From Pelagovum pacificum (GTDB taxonomy: Bacteria; Pseudomonadota; Alphaproteobacteria; Rhodobacterales; Rhodobacteraceae): a stretch of 64,000 nt of DNA. The translations under genes were made by a program, and so were the position numbers. The stretch lies in assembly GCF_016134045.1 (NCBI RefSeq), contig NZ_CP065915.1, positions 3,657,001 to 3,721,000 of the forward strand, written 5' to 3'. The stretch's first letter is position 1; every line of letters starts with the position of its first letter. Below are positions 18,927-30,083 of this stretch, piece after piece. The notes under the pieces were generated by a model. The model was not told where the DNA came from. It made no database searches and saw only the letters and a list, made by a program, of their open reading frames with translations.

Positions 18927-20159
18927 GTGAAACTGACCACGAAGCTGATGGCGGTGACCGCCATCGTGAGCGCAAGCGCGGCCGGTGCAGAGGACATGGA
19001 GGTCATGCACTGGTGGACGTCCGGCGGTGAAGCCGCCGCTGTCGCCGAGTTCGCCAATGCGCTGAACGAGAACACCGAGCACACCTGGGTCGACGGCGCG
19101 ATCGCCGGCGGCGGTGACGTGGCCCGGCCCGTCATGGTGTCCCGAATCATCGGTGGCGACCCGCCGGCCGCGTTCCAATTCAACCACGGCCTGCAGGCCC
19201 AGGAACTGATCGAAGCCGGGCTCATGCTCGACCTCACCGACGTCGCCGAAGCCGAAGGCTGGGCGGACGTCGTGAACCCGCCGTCGCTGCTGGATGCCTG
19301 CACCTACGAGGGCCGCATCTACTGCGCTCCGGTGAACATCCACTCCTGGCAGTGGATGTGGCTGTCGAACCAGGCGTTCGAAGATGCCGGCGTCGAAGTG
19401 CCGACGTCCTGGACCGAGTTCGTCGAAGTGGCCCCGGCCCTTCGTGAAGCCGGCAAGGTTCCGCTGGCCGTCGGTGGCCAGGCCTGGCAGCAGAACGGCA
19501 TGTTCGGCGTCATGGCCATCGCGCTCGCCGGCCAGGAAGACTGGCTCGCGGTGAACCGCGACAAGAATGCCGACGTTGCCCGTGGCGAAAGCTACGCCCG
19601 CGTCTTCCAGGCATTCGCCGAAGCACGTGAGATGGCCGAAGGCCTCGACGTCCAGGACTGGAACCAGGCGACCAACGCCGTGATCACCGGCGAAGCCGGC
19701 GCGCAGATCATGGGCGACTGGGCGCAGGGTGAATTCGCCATCGCCGACATGGTCGCTGGCGAAGACTATTCCTGTCTGCCCGGCCTCGGTGAGGTTGCGG
19801 TTCTCGACACCGGTGGGGACGCCTTCTACTTCCCCGTGACCGGCGACGCCGATCTCGAGGCAGCCCAGAAGGAGCTGGCGGCTCTTCTCGTCGCTCCGGA
19901 AACCCAGGTGGCCTTCAACTCCAAGAAGGGCTCGCTGCCGATCCGTGGCGACGTCGACCTGGAGTCGGTGAACGAGTGCACGCAGAAAGGTCTCGACCTG
20001 CTGGCCGAAGGCGCAACGCTGCCGTCCGGCAACGAGCTTCTGACGCCCGACACCATCAACCAGGCCAACGACCTGATGACGGAATTCTGGAACACGCCCT
20101 CGATGACCGCGGAAGACGCCCAGGAGCGTTACGCCCAGATCATCGAACAAGCTGGCTGA
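18927..20159 (+). CDS. Sugar ABC transporter substrate-binding protein
   Basis: A 410-residue family 1 solute-binding protein with a Sec signal (MKLTTKLMAVTAIVSASAAG, cleavage before about residue 22). Mature motifs MEVMHWWTSGGEAAA, GGDVARPVMVSRIIGGDPPA and AGAQIMGDWAQGEF are characteristic of alphaproteobacterial glucose/mannose/trehalose-type binding proteins. The start is GTG at 18927, chosen for its strong GGGAGGAG site. It is the first gene of the operon SBP, permease, permease, ATPase, GH2, isomerase, dehydrogenase. Cysteines at LLDACTYEGRIYCAP may form a disulphide. Confidence 0.94.
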   Translation: MKLTTKLMAVTAIVSASAAGAEDMEVMHWWTSGGEAAAVAEFANALNENTEHTWVDGAIAGGGDVARPVMVSRIIGGDPPAAFQFNHGLQAQELIEAGLMLDLTDVAEAEGWADVVNPPSLLDACTYEGRIYCAPVNIHSWQWMWLSNQAFEDAGVEVPTSWTEFVEVAPALREAGKVPLAVGGQAWQQNGMFGVMAIALAGQEDWLAVNRDKNADVARGESYARVFQAFAEAREMAEGLDVQDWNQATNAVITGEAGAQIMGDWAQGEFAIADMVAGEDYSCLPGLGEVAVLDTGGDAFYFPVTGDADLEAAQKELAALLVAPETQVAFNSKKGSLPIRGDVDLESVNECTQKGLDLLAEGATLPSGNELLTPDTINQANDLMTEFWNTPSMTAEDAQERYAQIIEQAG

Positions 20160-20182
20160 TCCAGGGATCATCACTCTGACGG

Positions 20183-20206
20183 ATGGGCCCCTCTCGAGGG
20201 GCCCAT
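20183..20206 (+). terminator. Intercistronic hairpin after binding protein
   Basis: A 10-bp perfect stem (ATGGGCCCCT and AGGGGCCCAT) with a CTCG loop follows the binding-protein stop. No T-run follows, so partial termination or 3'-end protection of the binding-protein message is more likely than full termination. The equivalent position in the other ABC operon (5154-5178) holds a similar stem. Confidence 0.6.
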
Positions 20207-20258
20207 TCCATAACAAAGCATGCCATTGTGACCTTGGGTCACATCGTGGGAGGAGAGC

Positions 20259-21197
20259 ATGGCTTTAGCAGACGAGGCACGTTCGGTCGGCGGTGCGCGG
20301 AGCACGTCCACACCGAAAAAGCCCATCCGGCTATTCAGGAATCTCTGGTCCAAGGTCGCCCTTGTTCCGATGATCGCCACCGCGGTGATCGCGTTCTTCG
20401 GCGGCACGATCTGGACCGTGGTCTATTCCTTCACGAGTTCCGGGCTCCTGCCGAAACTCGACTGGGTCGGTCTCGACCAGTACGACCGTCTCTGGAACAC
20501 GACCAAGTGGATCGTGTCGATCAAGAACCTCGCGTTGTACGGGGCCTTCAGTCTGGTCTTCACGCTGGTCATCGGGTTCGTGCTCGCCGCGCTGCTCGAC
20601 CGCAAGATCAGGTTCGAGGATACGTTCCGGACGATCTTCCTCTATCCATTCGCGTTGAGCTTCATCGTCACCGGCCTTGTCTGGCAGTGGATCCTGAACC
20701 CCGAGTTCGGTGTGCAGGGCGTCGTGCGCTCGATGGGCTGGACCAGCTTCACCTTCAACCCGCTGAACGATCCCGACATCGTCATGTTCGGCCTGCTGAT
20801 CGCGGGCCTGTGGCAGGGCACCGGGCTTATCATGTGCATCATGCTGGCCGGCCTGCGCGGCATCGACGATGACATCTGGAAGGCATCCCGCGTGGACGGC
20901 ATCCCGTCATGGAAGACCTACGTGCAGATCATCATCCCCATGATGCGGCCGGTCTTCATCACGGCGGTCGTGCTCATCACCAGCGGCATCATCAAGCTTT
21001 ACGACCTTGTCGTGGCGCAGACGTCGGGCGGTCCGGGCATCAGTTCCGAAGTGCCGGCCAAGTACGTCATGCAGTCCATGTTCGGCGGTCAGAACCTCGG
21101 CCAGGGCTTCGCGGCCTCGACCATGATGCTGGTCTCCGTCGTCATCATCCTCGTGCCATGGGCACTTCTCGAGTTCGGAGGTCGCAAGCGTGGCTAA
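20259..21197 (+). CDS. Sugar ABC transporter permease
   Basis: A 312-residue MalF-type permease with six predicted membrane helices after a basic cytoplasmic start (KKPIRLFRNLWSK). The EAA loop is WKASRVDGIPSWKTYVQIIIP. The start follows GGGAGGAGAGC. It ends by overlapping the next permease by eight bases. Together with the following gene it forms the membrane channel for the sugar bound by the upstream protein. Confidence 0.94.
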   Translation: MALADEARSVGGARSTSTPKKPIRLFRNLWSKVALVPMIATAVIAFFGGTIWTVVYSFTSSGLLPKLDWVGLDQYDRLWNTTKWIVSIKNLALYGAFSLVFTLVIGFVLAALLDRKIRFEDTFRTIFLYPFALSFIVTGLVWQWILNPEFGVQGVVRSMGWTSFTFNPLNDPDIVMFGLLIAGLWQGTGLIMCIMLAGLRGIDDDIWKASRVDGIPSWKTYVQIIIPMMRPVFITAVVLITSGIIKLYDLVVAQTSGGPGISSEVPAKYVMQSMFGGQNLGQGFAASTMMLVSVVIILVPWALLEFGGRKRG

Positions 21198-22236
21198 TCC
21201 CGGAACCATCGCAACCACCCTCGCCGCCGAGGAGCCCGTGCGTGACCGTCTGGACGCGTCCGGCCCGCGCGGCACGAAACCCAAGAAGGTGTTCAGCCGC
21301 CGCAACATCGTCCTCTACGGGACGCTGCTGATCGTCGCGGTCTATTACCTGCTGCCGCTCTACGTGATGCTCGTCACCTCGCTGAAGGACATGACCGAGA
21401 TCCGGATGGGCAACGTCTTTGCCCCGCCGACGGAGATCACGTTCCAGCCGTGGGTCAAGGCGTGGTCCGAGGCCTGTACCGGCGTGAACTGCGACGGTCT
21501 CAGCCGCGGCTTCTGGAACTCCGTGCGGATCCTGATCCCCTCGGTGATCCTGTCCATCTCGGTCGCGCTCGTCTCCGGCTACGCGCTGTCGAAGTGGAAG
21601 TTCAAAGGCTCCGAGCTGTTCTTCACCATGCTGCTGGTCGGCGCGTTCATCCCCTACCAGGTGATGCTCTACCCGATCGTCATCATGCTGCGCGAAACCG
21701 GCATGTTCCTGTCGAACTTCGATCCGCTGACCTGGACCCGGCAGGGTGTCTGCTTCGCGCTGGGTCCGCTTTCGGAGTGTGACGGCACCGGCCGCATCCA
21801 GCTGTTCGGGTCCATCTCCGGCCTGGTGATCGTGCACACGATCTTCGGGATGCCGATCAACGTTCTGCTGTTCCGCAACTACTTCGCCTCCATCCCGGAG
21901 GAGCTGTTCAAGGCGGCGCGCGTCGACGGTGCGGGCTTCTGGGGGATCCTGTTCCGGATCATCCTGCCGATGTCCCTGCCGATCCTCGTCGTGGCGATGA
22001 TCATCCAGGTCACGGGTATCTGGAACGACTTCCTGTTCGGCGTCGTCTACACCCGGGCCGAGCAGTACCCGATGACCGTTCAGCTGAACAACATCGTCAA
22101 CTCGGTACAGGGCGTGAAGGAATACAACGTCAACATGGCGGCGACCCTTCTCACCGGCCTCGTGCCTCTCACCATCTACTTCTTCTCCGGCAAGCTGTTC
22201 GTCCGCGGCATCGCGGCCGGCGCCGTCAAGGGATAA
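21190..22236 (+). CDS. Sugar ABC transporter permease (MalG type)
   Basis: A 348-residue permease starting at a GTG that overlaps the previous gene. The EAA loop is FKAARVDGAGFWGILFRIILP, and it ends AAGAVKG. The periplasmic loop between helices is longer than usual and contains cysteines (EACTGVNCDGLS and GVCFALGPLSECDG), a feature also seen in glucose/mannose-type permeases of alphaproteobacteria. The Cys-containing insertions could form disulphides outside the membrane. Confidence 0.94.
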   Translation: MANPGTIATTLAAEEPVRDRLDASGPRGTKPKKVFSRRNIVLYGTLLIVAVYYLLPLYVMLVTSLKDMTEIRMGNVFAPPTEITFQPWVKAWSEACTGVNCDGLSRGFWNSVRILIPSVILSISVALVSGYALSKWKFKGSELFFTMLLVGAFIPYQVMLYPIVIMLRETGMFLSNFDPLTWTRQGVCFALGPLSECDGTGRIQLFGSISGLVIVHTIFGMPINVLLFRNYFASIPEELFKAARVDGAGFWGILFRIILPMSLPILVVAMIIQVTGIWNDFLFGVVYTRAEQYPMTVQLNNIVNSVQGVKEYNVNMAATLLTGLVPLTIYFFSGKLFVRGIAAGAVKG

Positions 22237-22240
22237 ACCC

Positions 22241-23340
<1,100 letters not shown>

Positions 23341-23344
<4 letters not shown>

Positions 23345-25773
23345 CATCCGACACTATTCCCGGGGCGCTCGATCTTTCGGGCCCCTGGGACCTCACCGAC
23401 GACGCCGGTGAGTATCGCTGCAAGGCTTCCATGCCGGGCGACGTGATTTCCGCGCTTCATGCGAACGGCAAGATCGTCGACCCCTACTGGGGCCGGAACG
23501 AATACGACCTGCGCTGGATCGCCGAACGGGAATGGACCATTCGGCGCCAGGTCGATCTCGATCATTCCGATTTCGAGCTCGTCGTCGACGGGCTCGACAC
23601 GGTTTGCACCGTGAAATGGAACGACACGATCGTCCTAGAGACGCAGAACAGCTTCCGCACCTACCGGGTGGACCTGTCGGACGTGGCCACGACGGCTGCG
23701 AACGAGATCGAGATCACGTTTCACTCGAACCTGAAGGCCGCGAACGAGAAGCAGGAGGCGCAGCCCTTCTATATCCCGTCCGTGACCGATCATCCGGTGA
23801 TGGGCGCGCAATGCCCGATCCCGAACGGCAACATGCTGCGCAAGACGGCCTGCGATTTCGGCTGGGACTGGAACATCGCGCTTGCGCCGATGGGCCTGAA
23901 CGGGTCGATTTCTCTCCGCCCCACCGCCGTGCCGAAGATCGGCCGGCTGGAGGTGTCGCAGGACCACGGGGCGGACGGCACCGTCAGCCTGACCGTCGCC
24001 GCGCACCTAGAGAATGCCGTCGGTCAGAAGTTCGAGATGAGCTTCGCCGGGCAGAGCCTGACCGGCACCGTAGAGAACGGCCTGATCGACGCGGTGTTCG
24101 ACATCCAGAACCCCGCCCTCTGGTGGCCCGCCGGTCAGGGCGACCAGCGGCTTCACGACCTTTCCATCACAGTCGGCGAGACCAAGAAGGTCCGCCGCAT
24201 CGGCCTGCGCAAGGTCGAGCTTCTGACCGACGAGGACGAGGTGGGCAGCCGCTTCGCCTTCCGCGTCAACGGTCGCGAGATCTTCATGAAGGGGGCCAAC
24301 TGGATCCCCGCCGACGCGTTGTCGGGCCGCATCCGCGAAGAGGAGGTGCGCGAGCTTCTCCAGTCCGCGGTCGACGCCAACATGAACATGATCCGCATCT
24401 GGGGCGGCGGCCGCTACGAGGCGGACTGGTTCTACGACATCTGCGACGAGCTGGGGCTGATGGTTTGGCAGGACTTCATGTTCTCCTGCAACCTCTACCC
24501 TTCGACGCCAGAGTTCCTTGACGAGGTGAAGGCCGAGGTTCGCGAGAACGTCGCCCGGATGCACCATCATGCCTGTCTCGCGCTCTGGTGCGGCGACAAC
24601 GAACTGGTCGGTGCGCTGACGTGGTTCCCCGCGTCCGTGAAGGACCGCGACCGCTACCTCGTGAACTACGACCGGCTGAACCGCACGATCGAGGAAGAGC
24701 TCAAGGCGACCGATCCGACTGCGATCTGGTGGCCCTCGTCCCCCTGCCCCGGCCCGATGAACTTCGGCGACAGCTGGCACGACGATTCCTCGGGCGACAT
24801 GCATTTCTGGTCGGTCTGGCACGAAAGCAAGGACTTCGAGCATTACCGGGACGTCTCGCCCCGCTTCTGCTCAGAGTTCGGCTTCCAGTCCTATCCGTCG
24901 ATGGAGGCGATCAAGCGCTTCGCCGAGCCACGCGACTGGAACATCGCCGCGCCGGTGTTCGAAAGCCACCAGAAGAACCCCGGTGGCAACGAGCGGATCG
25001 CGGGCACCATGTTCCGCTACTTCCGTTTCCCGCGCCGGTTCCAGGATTTTGTCTGGCTCTCGCAGATCCAGCAGGGCATCGCGATCAAGACCGCGGTCGA
25101 GCACTGGCGGAGCCTCAAGCCGCACTGCATGGGCACGCTCTACTGGCAGCTCAACGACACGTGGCCGGTCTGTTCCTGGGCCTCGCTCGATCACGGCGGC
25201 AACTGGAAGATGCTGCACCACATGGCGAAGGACTTCTTCGCACCGGTGCATGTCGTCGTCCGGCCCGAGGCCGACGCGCTCGAGATCGTCGGGATCAACG
25301 ACACGGTCAGCGAGGTCGAAGTCGACATCACCCTGATCGCGGCGAAGATCTCGGGAGAGACCCGCGACCTGCTGACGATCCAAGAAAAGATCGGCAGCGA
25401 GTCCGAGATCCTGGCCGAGGTCGATTACGACGCGCTCGCCGACGACGAAGTGCTCGGCTTTTTCTGGACGGCCAGCGACGGCTCGTCCGGCGGGGACATC
25501 TACGCGCCGAAGCCGTGGAAGTCCTACGATCTGCTCGCCCCCGCCCACAAGTTCGAGGTGGCGCGGGATGGCGACGACTGGGTCATCACCCTGATCGGCG
25601 GCAAGGCGCCCGCCTTCTTCGTGACGGTGGAAGCCGACCAGCCCGGTCGCTTCAGCCAGGGCCCTTCAACCCTGTTCCCCGGCTACTCGGCCGAGGTGCG
25701 TTTCACTCCGCGGGATCCGGACGTCGAGCCGGTTTTCACCACGCGGGATCTCCACTCCGCCACTATGGCGTGA
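23341..25773 (+). CDS. Glycoside hydrolase family 2, beta-mannosidase-like
   Basis: An 810-residue GH2 enzyme with the family's jelly-roll sugar-binding domain (residues 1-180, with LDLSGPWDLTDDAGEYRC at the start), an Ig-like domain, and the TIM-barrel catalytic domain (about 280-600). The acid/base Glu is in WCGDNEL (E421) and the nucleophile Glu is in CSEFGFQS (E512). NGNMLRKTACDFGWDWN and the WIPAD motif match beta-mannosidases rather than beta-galactosidases. There is no signal peptide, so it hydrolyses imported beta-mannosides or related oligosaccharides in the cytoplasm. It starts with GTG, overlapping the ATPase stop by four bases. Confidence 0.9.
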
Positions 25774-25792
25774 CAACTTCGAGGTTCGATAC

Positions 25793-26539
25793 ATGACGAC
25801 CATTTCCTACCAGCTCTACTGCTCGCGCAACTTCCCGCCGCTCGAGGACACGCTGTCCATGCTGGCCGGGCTCGGCTTCAAGGAAGTCGAAGGCTGGGGC
25901 GGCCAGTACGACGATCCGGTCCGGCTTCGCGAACTGTGCGACGCAGCCGGCGTGACGATGACGACCGGTCACATGGGTCTCGCCATGCTCGAGGATACTC
26001 CCGAGAAAGCCGTGACCACCGCCAAGACGATGGGCATGAAGGCCGTCATGGTCCCCGCCATCGGGCCGGACGAGCGCAACATGGACGCCGCCGGCTGGGA
26101 AGCCTTCGGCAAGCGCCTCGCCGAGGCCGGCAAGCCGATCCTCGACGCCGGGCTGAAGTTCGGCTGGCACAACCATGATTTCGAGTTCAAGGACCTCGGC
26201 GGCTCCGACCTGCCGCTGGACCTGATCGCCGCCGGCAGTGACGATATCTCGCTCGAGCTCGACCTCGGCTGGACGAAGCGTGCCGGCAAGGACCCGATCG
26301 AGTGGATCGACAAGTATGCCGACCGGATCATCGCGGTTCACGTCAAGGACATCGCCCCCGAGGGCGAGAACGCGGACGAGGACGGCTGGGCCGACGTCGG
26401 GCACGGCGTCATGGACTGGGCGGCGCTGAACAAGCACCTGCAGTCCAAGGGCATCACCCACTACGTGCTCGAACATGACAATCCCTCCGACCACGAGCGG
26501 TTCGCCCGCCGGTCGATGGAAACCCTCAAGTCCCTCTGA
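25793..26539 (+). CDS. Sugar phosphate isomerase/epimerase-family TIM barrel
   Basis: A 248-residue xylose-isomerase-like TIM barrel, shorter than the 16640 paralogue. Metal ligand candidates are KFGWHNHDFEF (His, Glu region), LELDLGW (Asp), AVHVKDIAPEG and YVLEHDNPSD (Glu). It is in the sugar operon directly after the GH2 gene and followed by a Gfo/Idh dehydrogenase, a pairing known from 3-keto-glycoside and inositol metabolism. The exact reaction is not deducible. Confidence 0.88.
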   Translation: MTTISYQLYCSRNFPPLEDTLSMLAGLGFKEVEGWGGQYDDPVRLRELCDAAGVTMTTGHMGLAMLEDTPEKAVTTAKTMGMKAVMVPAIGPDERNMDAAGWEAFGKRLAEAGKPILDAGLKFGWHNHDFEFKDLGGSDLPLDLIAAGSDDISLELDLGWTKRAGKDPIEWIDKYADRIIAVHVKDIAPEGENADEDGWADVGHGVMDWAALNKHLQSKGITHYVLEHDNPSDHERFARRSMETLKSL

Positions 26540-26551
26540 AGGAAGCAGACC

Positions 26552-27670
26552 ATGGATAAGCTAGGAGTCGGCATCATCGGCGCCGGCAACATCTCCGGTG
26601 CGTACCTGCGGCTTGGTCCGCTGTTCAAGGCGCTCGAGATGAAGGCGGTAGCCGACATCAACACCGACGCGGCCGCCGCCAAGGCGGAAGAATACGGGGT
26701 CGAGGCGCTCTCGGTCGAGGACATGCTGGCGCGCGACGACATCCATGTCGTCGTGAACCTCACGATCCCGGCCGTGCACTACCAGGTGAGCCACAACATC
26801 CTCGCCGCCGGCAAGCATGCCTATTCGGAGAAGCCGCTGGTCCTCACGCTCGAGGAAGGCGAGGCTCTGAAGAAGTTCGCCGCCGAGCAGGGCCTGCGGG
26901 TCGGCTCCGCGCCGGACACGTTCCTCGGCGGGGCGCACCAGCTGGCCCGTGCGGCGATCGACGAGGGCCTCGTCGGTCGCATCGTGGGCGGCACGGCGCA
27001 TGTCATGTCGCACGGCATGGAAGCGTGGCACCCCAACCCTGACTTCTTCTTCCAACCGGGCGCCGGTCCGGTGCTGGACGTCGGTCCCTACTATGTCACC
27101 AACCTGATCCAGCTGATCGGGCCGGTGAAGCGGGTCACCGCTTTCGCCTCCGCGACCTTCCCGACGCGCACCATCGGCTCCGGCCCGCGCGAGGGGGAGA
27201 CGGTGCCGGTCGACACGCCGACGAACATCCACTCCGTTCTGGAGTTCGAGAACGGTGCGATCGTCAGCCACGGCGCCAGCTGGGACGTCTGGTCCCACGG
27301 CCATTCGCCGATGGAGCTTTATGGCGAGAACGGCTCGATCTACGTGCCCGACCCGAACTTCTTCGGCGGCGCGGTCGAGGTCACGGGTCCCGACAAGGAT
27401 CGCCGGGTTCTGGAAGAGCGCGGCCACCCGTTCGGCATCCCGAACCAGGAAGAGCGCGCGAACTATCGCTGCGCGGGTCTCGCCGACATGGCGCAGGGCA
27501 TCGCGGACGGGCGCAAGCACCGCTGCGACATCGACCTTGCCGTGCATGCCGTGGATGTCATGACGTCGATTCTGAAGGCGGCCGAGAGCGGTGAAGTCAT
27601 CACACTGTCGACGACCTGCGAGCGTCCCGCCGCACTGTCGCCGGAAGAAGCCACCGCGCTCATGGCGTGA
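26552..27670 (+). CDS. Gfo/Idh/MocA-family oxidoreductase
   Basis: A 372-residue dehydrogenase. The N-terminal nucleotide-binding motif is GVGIIGAGNISGAYLR, the conserved YSEKPLVLTLEEG carries the EKP motif, and GPVLDVGPYYVTNLI is the substrate-site segment. It is the last gene of the sugar operon, 12 bases after the isomerase, and ends at a strong hairpin. With the isomerase it likely oxidises or reduces the released sugar. Confidence 0.9.
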   Translation: MDKLGVGIIGAGNISGAYLRLGPLFKALEMKAVADINTDAAAAKAEEYGVEALSVEDMLARDDIHVVVNLTIPAVHYQVSHNILAAGKHAYSEKPLVLTLEEGEALKKFAAEQGLRVGSAPDTFLGGAHQLARAAIDEGLVGRIVGGTAHVMSHGMEAWHPNPDFFFQPGAGPVLDVGPYYVTNLIQLIGPVKRVTAFASATFPTRTIGSGPREGETVPVDTPTNIHSVLEFENGAIVSHGASWDVWSHGHSPMELYGENGSIYVPDPNFFGGAVEVTGPDKDRRVLEERGHPFGIPNQEERANYRCAGLADMAQGIADGRKHRCDIDLAVHAVDVMTSILKAAESGEVITLSTTCERPAALSPEEATALMA

Positions 27671-27678
27671 CCTATCGA

Positions 27679-27706
27679 TGACCTCGGCCCATACGGGCCG
27701 AGGTCA
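27679..27706. terminator. Operon-end hairpin (bidirectional)
   Basis: A 12-bp perfect stem (TGACCTCGGCCC and GGGCCGAGGTCA) with an ATAC loop lies just after the Gfo/Idh stop. It overlaps the last three bases (stop codon) of the convergent gene at 27704. It is suited to ending transcription from both sides, though without a long T-tract. Confidence 0.7.
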
Positions 27707-28471
27707 CTTGCCGAGTGCGTCCCACTCGGCCTGGAACACCCGGAGCTTCGCGCTCAGGTTCTTGCGGGCGACGTCGCCGCCGGGACCCTGCGGTAGGGCT
27801 GCGAGCGCCTGCCGCGATTCCGAAATCCGCTGTGCCAGCGCGGTCCGCCGCACGCCCCGGTTCGCATCCGATCGGGACGGTACGAAGAAGGTCGGCTGCA
27901 TTGTCCGCAGTCGCGGATCGGCTTCGAAGATCCGATCGAGCGCGTCCTGATCGTGGATCGCCCGGATCTCGCTGTGAAACAGGACTCGGTTTGGCAGGCA
28001 GAGGTAACCGGCAAGGTCTTCCGTACGGTTGCGCAACAGAACGACCGAAAAATCGAGGTGATGGCGGACGACGTAGCTCGTCGCTTCCTGCAGCGGCGCA
28101 AAGCTTTCGAGCGGGAGGGTCTTGTGCGGCAGGTTCACCAGCCGCGACACCCCGGCGAGCACCTGGTTGATGTCGTCGGCGCCAGTGGCGGTGATGAAAC
28201 GGCTCGCCATGTTGCGGGTCGCCGCCTCATTGCGGTTCAGCACACCGTTGGAAGACGCTTTGGAGACGAAGAAGATCAGCGCGTTCGGCAGCGGGATGGC
28301 GCCCTTGTCGGTCGCCTGCGCCAGCATCCGACCTTCAGTGCCGTTCCATGACCAAAGATCGCGATCCGCTTCCTTCGCGAAGAGCGGGTCGCGCATCACT
28401 GCGGTGACCGTCATTTCCGGGACCGGATGTACTTCAAATTCGACCGCGCCGATCTTCAGTCTGCCTGCCAT
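27704..28471 (-). CDS. Hypothetical protein
   Basis: A 255-residue soluble protein starting MAGRLKIGAVEFEVHPVPEM. I do not recognise the family. It has no signal peptide or membrane segment. The middle holds a hydrophobic strand (ALIFFVSKASSNG) and a segment with mixed charge (FSVVLLRNRTEDLAGYLCLP); the C-terminal 60 residues look helical and basic (RRTALAQRISESRQALAAL, then RKNLSAKLRVFQAEWDAL). It stands alone, convergent with the sugar operon, 68 bases downstream of the DUF2945 gene. Confidence 0.75.
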   Translation of the reverse strand: MAGRLKIGAVEFEVHPVPEMTVTAVMRDPLFAKEADRDLWSWNGTEGRMLAQATDKGAIPLPNALIFFVSKASSNGVLNRNEAATRNMASRFITATGADDINQVLAGVSRLVNLPHKTLPLESFAPLQEATSYVVRHHLDFSVVLLRNRTEDLAGYLCLPNRVLFHSEIRAIHDQDALDRIFEADPRLRTMQPTFFVPSRSDANRGVRRTALAQRISESRQALAALPQGPGGDVARKNLSAKLRVFQAEWDALGK

Positions 28472-28539
28472 CGCGTATTCCCCGCCTGTCGAAGCCTTTC
28501 AGCCCCGATAGCCGCTATCGTGGGAAACGAAAAGCGCTG

Positions 28540-28752
28540 TCAGGCGCTGCGCAGCTCGGAGTCGGATTTCAGCACTTCGTCGCCGTCGTCCTGCTTGATG
28601 AGGTAGGCGGGGCTGCCCTCGCTGGCGTTCCGCGTGATCTCGCTGCCGTTGATCTTGCGGGTAATTTTCCGGGTGTAGACCTTCTCGACCTTGCCCGTGC
28701 CTTCGCCGTCGCCCCACTTCCAGGCGACGGTCTGACCTTGCTTGTACGACAT
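28540..28752 (-). CDS. DUF2945 (HVA1/Tudor-like) small protein
   Basis: A 70-residue protein, MSYKQGQTVAWKWGDGEGTG then KVEKVYTRKITRKINGSEIT, ending in DDGDEVLKSDSELRSA. The pattern of a small SH3/Tudor-like barrel with GxxVxWxWG and the V(E/K)x(I/V)YTRxITRxI core matches the DUF2945/hypervirulence-associated protein family, whose biochemical role is unclear. It lies 41 bases downstream of rlmN on the same strand. Confidence 0.85.
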   Translation of the reverse strand: MSYKQGQTVAWKWGDGEGTGKVEKVYTRKITRKINGSEITRNASEGSPAYLIKQDDGDEVLKSDSELRSA

Positions 28753-28793
28753 GATGCGTCTTCCTTTCGACTACATCACGACAACCCGACCTC

Positions 28794-29981
28794 TTACGGC
28801 GCGGTTCCGGCCTCGGCGCGGGGTCGGCGGGCCTTGCGTTCACGTTCGCTTGCAGACTTGAGCTGACCGCAGGCGGCCGAGATATCCTCACCCCGGGGGG
28901 TGCGGATCGGGGAGGCGTAGCCGGCCTTGTAGACGATGTCGGCGAACGCCTTGATCCGCTTCCAGTCGGAGCGTTCGTACGGAGCGCCGGGCCATTCGTT
29001 GAAGGGGATCAGGTTGATCTTGGCGGGGATGCCCTCGATCAGCTTCACGAGCCGGCGCGCGTCTGCGTCGCTGTCGTTGATGTCCTTCAGCATCACGTAT
29101 TCGAACGTGATCCGTTCGGAGTTGGACACCTTCGGATAGGTGCGCAGCGCATCGAGAAGATCGGCGATCGGCCATTTCTTGTTGATCGGGACCAGCTTGT
29201 TGCGCACCTCGTCCGTTGTTGCGTGGAACGACACGGCGAGCATGCAGCCGATCTCTTCGGCACAGCGGGCGATTTCCGGCACGACGCCGGAGGTCGACAG
29301 CGTGATCCGACGGCGCGACAAGGCGATGCCCTCACCGTCCATCGCGATCTTCATGGCGTCGCGCACAGCGTCGAAATTGTAGAGCGGCTCGCCCATGCCC
29401 ATCAGGACGATGTTGGACAGCAGGCGTGTCTCGTCCTTGGGCGCCTTCTGCTTCGGCCATTCGCCGAGGTCGTCGCGCACCAGCATGACCTGCCCGACGA
29501 TCTCGCCCGGTGTCAGGTTGCGGACGAGCCGCTGTGTGCCGGTGTGACAGAAGGAACAGGTGAGCGTGCAGCCGACCTGGCTCGAGATGCAGAGCGTGCC
29601 GCGATCCTCTTCGGGGATGTAGACCGTCTCGACCTCGTGGCCGCCGGCGATCCGGACGAGGTACTTGCGCGTGCCGTCGTTGGAGACCTGCTTGCTGACC
29701 ACGGTGGGCAGCTCGATGCAGAACTTCTCGGCCAGCATGGCGCGGTAGTCCTTGGCGAGGTTCGTCATCTCGGCGAAGTCGCGGACGCCCCAGTAATAGA
29801 CCCACTGCCAGAGCTGGTTCAGGCGCATCTTCACCTGCTTCTCCGGCGTGCCGGCTTCGAGCAGGGCCGCCTTCATCTGGTCCCGCGTCAGTCCGACGAG
29901 GTTCACACGACCATCCTCCCCTTCCGGCAGCTTGCGCGGAATGGTCAGAACGTCCTGGGTGATGGGTGCCTCGGCAGCCAT
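28794..29981 (-). CDS. rlmN: 23S rRNA (adenine-2503-C2)-methyltransferase
   Basis: A 395-residue radical SAM enzyme that methylates C2 of A2503 in 23S rRNA and A37 of some tRNAs. The iron-sulfur motif C-x3-C-x2-C is [14 protein letters not shown] (Cys 138, 142, 145), and the mechanistic C-terminal Cys is in ISAACGQL. The methyl-carrying region and [11 protein letters not shown] are also typical. The length is normal. Upstream lies the IalB gene pair on the same strand, a neighbourhood common in Rhodobacterales to my knowledge. Confidence 0.96.
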   Translation of the reverse strand: MAAEAPITQDVLTIPRKLPEGEDGRVNLVGLTRDQMKAALLEAGTPEKQVKMRLNQLWQWVYYWGVRDFAEMTNLAKDYRAMLAEKFCIELPTVVSKQVSNDGTRKYLVRIAGGHEVETVYIPEEDRGTLCISSQVGCTLTCSFCHTGTQRLVRNLTPGEIVGQVMLVRDDLGEWPKQKAPKDETRLLSNIVLMGMGEPLYNFDAVRDAMKIAMDGEGIALSRRRITLSTSGVVPEIARCAEEIGCMLAVSFHATTDEVRNKLVPINKKWPIADLLDALRTYPKVSNSERITFEYVMLKDINDSDADARRLVKLIEGIPAKINLIPFNEWPGAPYERSDWKRIKAFADIVYKAGYASPIRTPRGEDISAACGQLKSASERERKARRPRAEAGTAP

Positions 29982-30052
29982 GGTCTCTCCAACGGGTAAG
30001 GGGTCAGACCGGGCTCATATAGGAATTCGGCCCGAACTCAAAAGGAATCCGG

Positions 30053-30083
30053 GACCGAAAAGCCTGATTCAGCCTTGAATCAG
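30053..30083 (-). terminator. Rho-independent terminator of the IalB-like pair
   Basis: A perfect 8-bp stem (CTGATTCA and TGAATCAG) with a 4-base loop at 30064-30083 is followed on the minus strand by GCTTTTC. It overlaps the stop codon of the gene ending at 30080 and separates it from rlmN. Confidence 0.75.
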
